From: Thuidium tamariscinum
Lineage: Eukaryota > Streptophyta > Bryopsida > Hypnales > Thuidiaceae
DNA length: 64,000 nt
Assembly: GCA_947034885.2 (NCBI GenBank)
Contig: OX344753.2
Coordinates: 13,144,001-13,208,000, forward strand
Direction of reading: 5' to 3'
Position 1 is the stretch's first letter. Every line of letters starts with the position of its first letter. Made by a program: the position numbers and the translations under genes. Below, piece after piece: positions 56,830 through 64,000 of the stretch. The notes beneath the pieces were generated by a model. That model worked only from the letters and a program-made list of their open reading frames with translations, did not search any database and was not told the origin of the DNA.

Positions 56830-58110
56830 TTATGCACTAATTGGATGATTCTGTATGTTTTTTTACCAATTGGGAGTGCAGATTTTGGACAAATTTTGTT
56901 GTGTGAATTCTATTTGGATGTGATGGAGTCTACCGAGTGGGTTAATTTGAGTTTGTTGGTGGGTCAGGTCAGAACCCAGTTGGTGAATTTCTTTTGTGTC
57001 CAAGTCGGATTTTCCTTAATCAATTCGGAGTAGTTGGAGGCAGGGCCACTTGTCAGTTCCAACTGGGTATTTGGCTGGCAGTTAGGTTTGTGTTTCCAAT
57101 TCGGTTAGTGTTGTGTGGTTAGGCTCCAAGTCGGGGTAGTTTTGGTAACCGTTTTTGGGAATTCCTATTTGTTTGTGTTTTGCAATTTGTTAATCACCCA
57201 GTGTTGAATGTGTCCGCTGCGAGTCCCAGCCTATCGTGCTGCGTATTTGAGTTTTTTTTGCTTGTATTTCCAAGTGGGAAATTTGTTTGCTTTTATGTGT
57301 GTATGCTTATGTGTGTGCTAAGTGGTTGGAATTTATGTGTGAGTCTGTGTCCAAGTCGGGGAACTGGAGCAGGTGGTGGAAGTGATTCCTATTTTGGAAT
57401 AATTAGTAGAATTATTACCAATTAGGAAGTTTAGGATTGGGGGACAGGAGTGCATTGTAGAAATTTGAGTCCACAATTCGGGTTTATTTACTATGATGGA
57501 AACAATTAGGGAATCAGTGATAATTGAGGAAGTTAAATTTGTAACATGATTCCAAGTAGGAGGAAGTAGCTGAGAGGATAAGAGCAATTTGTAAATTGCA
57601 GATAGGGTCCTATTCGGAGATTTTAGAAGAAGCTTATGTGAACAATTATGTTTAATGGTGATTTGTCACCAAATCGGAATTAATATCAAGCTGAGCAAGC
57701 TAATTTGAAGCTAATGGGAAGTGATTTGAGTTCTTGTGTGTGAATGTTATTGGATTAATTTTCCAATTGGTTATGAAGCTGAATGTGTGAATGAAATTCA
57801 ATTTGGGAAATTAATGTGTCAGTTGTTGGAATGGTAGAATCTTATTCCAATTTGGTTGGAACAGAATTTGTATGTATGCATGTTGAGATGTTGCATGATG
57901 TATGCCAAATTGGAAGATGATCTGATGTGATGTGAAGTATACAATTTGGGGTGATTCAGTATGTTGGGATGCTGATTGGTTATGGTAGCTGAGAGTACCA
58001 AGTTGGTGAAATGCAGAGTGTTGAGTGATTACAATTGAAAGAAAAATCAATTTGGATTTAGTGTGTCGTTGTAATAATGTTTTTGGTGATAGAGTTTCAA
58101 ATTGGATTAG
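56830..58110 (+). repeat. Tract with dispersed CCAANTYGG motifs
   Basis: A degenerate 9-mer recurs some 20-25 times on the plus strand at irregular spacing of about 20-80 bp: CCAATTGGG (56866), CCAAGTCGG (57000, 57126, 57351), CCAATTCGG (57096), CCAACTGGG (57059), CCAATTAGG (57418), CCAAATCGG (57669), CCAATTTGG (about 57848) and others. The tract is T- and G-rich on the plus strand, has no long open frame, and stops near 58105. Confidence 0.6.
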
Positions 58111-58660
58111 TCTATTAGCATAGACTTCCTACTTGACCATCTCCCTTGGAACGAACTTATTATACTAATAGGGTAATTTCTGAATAGGTCATTATCCTTC
58201 TTCAACAAGACCCCCAAGACCATTGGATCTTTGTTGTTTAGCTTATATGTAGGATTAGTACATCCTCAATCAAGTTTATCATTGGTATTGAAAATGAGTC
58301 CTTTCGTAGGTTCACAAGTGAAAGTACTTTTGGTCAAAAGTAGCTTCTATAGTGAATATGTAATAGAAAAAACTAATCACCCTATTGTTGTATTTAACCT
58401 TGAGGCTGATGTACATTTGTTGTAGTCTTTTGGTCTTCCATCTTTATAAAATCACCCTTTGAAAGCGACAATCTTGAGTAGCAACTATATTTATGAGAAT
58501 TCAAAATATTTATGAGAGATCCTTTGACAATGTAACAATGTAAAGAAAGTATCAAAGTATTTTTGTGACTCCTAGATTCACCTTTCCTAGCCCATATGTA
58601 ATTTTGTGATGTTTTAGTTTGCAAGCAATTATAGAACCTCTACCCTAAAATAAAATTTTA
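58111..58660. other. Intergenic DNA, no recognised content
   Basis: Short open frames only (58231-58425 plus, 58394-58624 minus), overlapping on opposite strands and without family resemblance. Confidence 0.45.
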
Positions 58661-59150
58661 AGTCCTTTAACTCAATTTTCAATACTTTTTTGAAAAAAAT
58701 TGAATCATAGAATGTAGGTTGTTTATTTCAACATTACAACCATTGGGATTTGCATTTTTCAATTCCATAACTAAATTCTTAACAATTTAGTATCCTAAAT
58801 CATTCTCTACTTTCTACTTACTATTTTTTTCCTATATGTTGGGCAATTCCAAATGATTTGAATTTTTGCAAGCACAAAGTCAACTTGTTTTGAAGAATGA
58901 ATCTAAAGAAGCGCAACAAATATGAACATTATTTCATATAAATGTGACCTTGTGAAGTGTAGTTGTTTAATTTTTTGCAAGGACAAAATAAGGATTTCTA
59001 TCAATTCAAACACTAAAATCTTACAATCTACATGATGGAAAATTATGAAATTTCTTCCACATCTTTTCAAACTAGTACACAAGATCTTATGATTACATGT
59101 GTCTAATTTTTTTTTAAAAATTTGGTACTTGTACTAGAAATGGCAATTTA
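58661..59150. repeat. Family A fragment (right half)
   Basis: Matches 53575-54000 and 8870-9300: TCAATTCCATAACTAAATTC, CCTATATGTTGGGCAATTCC, GAATGAATCTAAAGAAGCGC and TGGTACTTGTACTAGAAATG. Neither typical end is present. Confidence 0.6.
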
Positions 59151-60840
59151 ACACAATCAAAAAAGATTCTTTCATTTTGGGACCTTGCGGCTTTTCGCAA
59201 TATCCTCCAATGATCATAAAGAAGGAAAATTTATCTTAACTTACGATGTTCTCCACAATCCTTCTTAAAATAGCTCCTCTTTTTTCTAAAAATTGAATGA
59301 AATTAAAATAAAAATTCCATTACAATCCAAAATGAGCTCTAGAAGAAAATCTAACATCCTACTCAAGTACACAATGAAGTACAACATTGTACAATCTCCA
59401 ACTTACATTTCTATCCCAAAATGATGCACAACTCAAATATAACCACCAAATACACCATAAATCACAAAAAATTGAAACAAAAACAAAATCCTACAATATA
59501 TTAGTTACTTCAATAATGGTTTAAAATTTTGATCTAGAACATTCTCACACAATAGGAAGTCAACACCCACCAATAGTAAATAAGATATGTGTTTTGTAAC
59601 TTGATCTCATAAATAACAAAATATCACATGACAATGGGATGTGGAATTTATACCTATAAGAATAGAGAAGTAGGACTTTGAAAGTTCTAAAGAGAAGCTC
59701 TAAATGCACTTGAATGAGTAGGGAATGCTTAGCATTGATAGCACTACAAGTAAATTGGACTCTCAAAGTCTCAATAGTCAACATTTACAATGAGAGGTAT
59801 CTTGATCTTAGATGCCTTATAACAACAATTTCTCCCAAATTCAATTGGATATGTATTTGTAGACTAGTGGTGCTATTTTGTGAGCTTGTGAGCATGAGCA
59901 TGTCAGTGTAGAGCAGGGTTTCTATGAGCATAGAGCTTAGAAATTTGAAAAAGCATTAAAAAATTTAATTTAATTCATTACAATAGACTCCATCTTAAAA
60001 ATTTGGATCAAAATTTTTTATTTTTAATAAGTTTTAGTACTTACTTTCATGAACCTATTATTGTGGACCTATTATTGTAGTTAAGTTGAATTCAGATGAA
60101 AATTCTTATTTTCAATCTTATTTAGAAGTATACATTACAAAGATGAAGAATTCAATTGATATGAAAGTTGAATGAAGATGGAATTAAGTTTGTATAGAAT
60201 ATTGGTTGATCATTGTTTTATAATAAAGTAGATACTCTTGGGGCCTAAGGAAAGGTACCAATAATTTTCTATTGATGTTTTATTATAGGAATTGTTTAGA
60301 TTTTAGAAAAAAATTGTTGAAAAGGATCTTTGCAATATTGAATTTTATTTTGGTTGATTATATCTTGTAGCATTATAAGTCCTCTCAAGGCAAATGGGAG
60401 GGTATCAATTATTCCTTCTTCGTTTGTAGGTCAATGGACTTGTTTAAATTCTAGAAAAAAAATTGTTCATAGGATTTCATTATATGTAGAAAGAGCTTAG
60501 CTGCACCAAATTTCATTTTGTTCATGACTATCTTCTAGTAGTGTAGGTCTTCTCAAAGGTCAATGCGGGCATCAATACTTTTGTCTTAATGTATCAATAA
60601 TCAAAATTGTTAAGATTTTAAAAGAAAAATATTTAGTCAATAGGGATTAATATTGAAAAGAATGAACTTAGTTTCACAAGATTATTCATTGTCCTCTTAT
60701 GTGACTCATAAAGGATTCCACCTCTTCTTTCTTGATCTAATGGTTGTTTAATTAATGAATTACTTTTTGTCTCTTAGAACCTCTCAACGCTAAGAAGAGC
60801 ATTGAGCATTTATCACCTTAATATAATATTTATTGAATTT
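59151..60840. other. Intergenic DNA, no recognised content
   Basis: AT-rich, with open frames of at most 74 codons and no similarity that I recognise. Confidence 0.5.
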
Positions 60841-60854
60841 TGCTAGATTTTTTG

Positions 60855-60952
60855 GATTACTCTCTTTTGTCTTGCTTCTAAGTTACTTTTGGCGCCAAGG
60901 GGAGTCCCACGGCATCGAGAGGTACTTAGAAGGAAGACAAAGGAGAGTAATC
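60855..60952 (+). other. Fold-back resembling a microRNA precursor
   Basis: Arms 60855-60896 and 60911-60952 (42 nt each) are imperfect reverse complements with roughly seven mismatches and a 14-nt loop. The pairing CTTCTAAG/CTTAGAAG and GATTACTCTC/GAGAGTAATC is exact. Pairing continues weakly outside (AGATTTTTT / AAAAAATC). The inner arms and loop are more GC-rich than the flanks. Size and pairing suit a plant pre-miRNA, but a palindromic transposon relic is equally possible. Confidence 0.4.
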
Positions 60953-60969
60953 TCTAAAAAATCACCTTT

Positions 60970-61614
60970 TTTTATTTAAAAAAAATCTAATTAGTCACCA
61001 ATTTTTTTCTTAAAAATCTAACAAAGTACAATAAATGGTACAATAAGGTTGTTCAATGAACCACAGTAATAGGTCCATGTTAATAGGTCCTCCATAATAG
61101 ATTGAAGGGTTCACCATTGAATGTTGTATAAAAACCTTGAGCTATACTAGGAGCAATATCTACAATGTCAAAAGTATCTAAAATTCAATGTCAACTAATG
61201 CAAAGCCACTCTTTGTTTATATCCCTCTAGATTGTTTTTAATAGTGTGTAACAAGTACATTTCTATTTTAAATACTATAAAACATTGTTAAAAACAATTC
61301 AAAAATATATAAATAGGCTATAGCTTCGCACTAATGGTTTAGGTAGTCTACAAATTTATTTAGCAACAAAAGTATCAAGGCTATTCTAATAAAGCGAGCC
61401 ATATTTGAAAAATTAAATTATTAATAGTCAACTTGATGTAGTACGTTGAATAAATCAACAAACAAGTAAAAGTCTTGTGGTGATCATGTCTCAACACTTT
61501 TTGAATCCTTGTCTAAATTGGTGAAAATGTTTTCAAATGTCAATCACTAGTTTAAATAAATTGAAGCAAAATTAATGACCCTTACTTCTACTTAGAATAA
61601 ATAGTAATTTGTAG
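60970..61614. other. Intergenic DNA, no recognised content
   Basis: AT-rich, no notable frame or repeat. Confidence 0.45.
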
Positions 61615-61893
61615 CATTAGAAGGAATTTGAAGGCAAGAGAAGCCCATTTCAAGATTGTTTCCCTGCATGTTCCTTGTGTTGTTTAGAAACTACAAACCA
61701 ACCCTATTAGTTGGAATTTTTGAATTAAAAAAAATTGATTTTTTTTTTTCAAAAATTCTAAAAAGCATTAAGAAACCAAAAATTGAAACATAGCAATGTC
61801 TTGACCACATAAGATTGTTGGTGTAGCACATTTCCATAGTCCATGATTCAAAAAAACTCATGAGCTTCTAATGCCCTCAAATCTCTTCTAATG
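61615..61893. mobile_element. Family D MITE, copy 5
   Basis: A 279-bp element with ends CATTAGAAGGAATTTGAAGG and CCCTCAAATCTCTTCTAATG. Internal blocks are more diverged than in the other copies, but GTCTTGACCACATAAGA corresponds to the GTGGTCGAGAGAC block inverted. Confidence 0.65.
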
Positions 61894-64000
61894 AGAGTTT
61901 CATAGGTTTGTAGTTACTATTCTACTACTTATTGGAGGAGACAAAGGCCAAAGGTTGTTAGCATCTCAAAAAAGGTTCATTTCATACTAATGATGATTGT
62001 TGAAATATCTCAAGTCTTAACCCCTAATTGTACAAAGTGGAGTTTCTACTACTATCATGAGGGACTAGGATTGCATTTGATTATATGTATTTTCATTACT
62101 TTGAGAATTCATATTTTACTTAAAAAGTGTTAAAAAAAAAGCATTCTAAAAGCATCTATAATCATCTTTTGACTACCGATAAAATTTTGCTAAAAAAATT
62201 GATACAACTTTATGAACCATTTTAATTGTTTATTTCAACCTATTTAGCTATAGTTACTTTACTTCAATGATAAATCCAACAATGGTAGAATGTGGATAGT
62301 GTCAATGGTCCTACTAAAAAACTAGATCCAAGGTTGAAAATATCCTAAGCCTAGTCTTCAAGGCCATTAAAATGAACACGTCTTGAACAAATTTACAAAT
62401 GCTTCTTTAGAGCTAGATTGCTAAGTACTTTGCACCATCATTACATAAGGCAGTGTACTTTATTTGTGCCTCCAAAATATTTTCATCATTTTGTGTATTC
62501 AATGATACTAGTGAATAAATACAAAAATGTGAGCGTGTGAGCCTTGAGTACATGAAGGTTTCTATAGTATAGACACCTATAACATAGAAATTTAGTCTTT
62601 TAGACTCATGGGCTCACACTACTAGGCTCACATAATAGTGACCTTCCTGGTACACCCCTTCTTTTCATTGCAAACAAATCCAATAATAAATTTTTGTCCA
62701 ACTAGAAATATTGGATGGTTTATTTTGTTTTATGAAGGCAATGTGATGACTACAATTAGGTGTTCAGTTAGCAATTTTTTATTATTGAAGAAGTGCTCTA
62801 GAAAATTTAATGTAGTAATTAATCAACAATATAAAGTCAACGTGGAGCAACAAAGTAGTATTTGAATTTTCTAAAATTGGTGATTATAGAATTAATAAGA
62901 GGCCCTTTGAAGTGCAAATTCTTGGTAGTATTAACAATACAATGGCACTCAAACAAACCAATTTTTGAAAACCTTTCAAAAGTTTTATTCCTTATTAAAA
63001 AATTTAAAATTATGATCCAAGAAAAAAGACATAGATGTAAAAAACAAGGGAATTTTTGGTGACTCTAATACTATTTTTTCATATAGGAGAGACTTTTTTA
63101 GTGATGACAAGAGTAATTTTGAGGAAAATTGTAAACACAATTCAATTCTTATTTCATAAGAAGAGGCTATAATCAAGTTTTTAAAGCTAGTTGGAGGAGC
63201 AATCTATATAACCTCAATGGCAAATACATGAAAAATCATAAATGTGATGGTAGAAAGAAAGATGAAGAAAATCAAAACATACAAACAAAGTGAGTAGGAG
63301 GGAGTTAAAGGTAAAAATACATACAAGAAAAATGGCAACATTGACAAGGCTGGGGGAGGATTCATTAAAAAGAGTGGAAGACACAACATAAAAATAGACA
63401 AGACAAAATTGTTCACATGAAAAGAAAAAACTTCACCTCAAATCATAAGAGTAAAAATAGTGAGGAGAAGGCCTACAAAATTGGGTTGGTGGAAGTAATG
63501 ATAATGATGTTGATTACAAAATTGTTTAGGTGCATGAAATCATTGCTAGGGCTACGTTGTCTGCTTAGAGAAATTTATTACTAAAAATAAGTGCCTTTTA
63601 ATTGAAAGTGATGATGTGGCAAAGTTCAACTTCAAGAGTGAACAATGTTGTGAGAGGTATATAAGGCAGTGGTGGATTTTTTTTGGACGAGAGTGAGAAA
63701 AGAATGTCTCCATGCAATTAGAGGTGTAAAGGTGAGCATATGCCTTTTAGAAGTAAAAACAATCATCATGATGGTAGGAAAGTGGAAAGAGCCTCTAGGA
63801 TAAAAGAATAGCTACAATGGCAAAAATTAGACTTTGCAATTTAGCTAGCTTCTCCAATAACAATGAAGAAGATGGCAACTACTTGGAAGAAAGTGCCAAC
63901 CAACAATAGGTAGGAACAACAATTTCAATGCACTAGAAGCAACAATTTTGCAAAATGAGCTTGAGACTACTAATAGCAATAATTTTGCAAAATTGGATAG
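61894..64000. other. Intergenic DNA to the window edge, no recognised gene
   Basis: TTAACCCCTAATTGTAC at about 62016 is a family A-like end without a visible partner inside the window. The last 800 bp are purine-rich on the plus strand. Short frames at 62638-63062 overlap one another and show no family signature. Confidence 0.45.

Noticed and set aside
1-64000. CRISPR array or bacterial-type operon
   Set aside because: No regularly spaced identical repeats; introns, telomere-type repeats and gene families are those of a plant nucleus.

Overview
This is a nuclear segment from a land plant. The evidence is GT-AG introns, interstitial plant-type telomere repeats (TTTAGGG units) in two introns, very AT-rich gene-poor DNA packed with small inverted-repeat transposons, and three genes of typical plant families. 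The species cannot be fixed from the sequence. Only about 6% of the window is coding, in two gene-bearing zones: the left edge and 30-43 kb.

Genes: (1) 390-1472 (+), a two-exon SINA-like RING E3 ubiquitin ligase, 286 aa. (2) 30459-38385 (+), an 11-exon half-size ABCG transporter of the ABCG11/WBC11 type, 720 aa, expected to export cuticle lipids; its promoter carries a TATA box and two G-boxes. (3) 39644-42957 (-), a four-exon secreted GH17 beta-1,3-glucanase with a proline-rich linker and an X8 (CBM43) domain, 506 aa, including a 26-nt last coding exon. The last two converge tail to tail with about 1.26 kb between their stop codons. I joined the exons by hand; the reading frame closes across every junction and family motifs continue across them.

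The rest (1.5-30 kb and 43.6-64 kb) holds no convincing gene. It is a layered set of non-autonomous elements. The families I could separate by their terminal inverted repeats are: family A (TTAACCCCTAAAGG ends, about 0.9-1.2 kb, many copies in both orientations); family B (TAAGGTAGGTACACCC ends, about 255-280 bp, four copies); family C (TAAGGTAGRGGGCT-like ends, about 300-330 bp); family D (CATTAGAnGnnATTTGAGGCC-like ends, about 260-340 bp, five copies, two forming a 1.3-kb inverted pair); family E (GAGCATCCCCAC ends with TTA flanks, four copies, two in tandem); mariner/Stowaway-like ends (CTCCnTCnGTCCCA type, TA flanks); and a single element with GGGAATTTCGTTAAAATGG ends around a degenerate short tandem array. 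The 7.8-11.4 kb interval is a clear nest: one mariner-like element interrupted by at least five later insertions.

Other structures not explained by genes are a 1.25-kb tract studded with a degenerate CCAANTYGG motif (56.8-58.1 kb), a related CAATTTGTC-rich tract (15.7-17.4 kb), two long fold-backs (15.4 and 60.9 kb; the second resembles a microRNA precursor), and four very short insertions that look retroposed (8-16 bp direct repeats plus A-rich tails).
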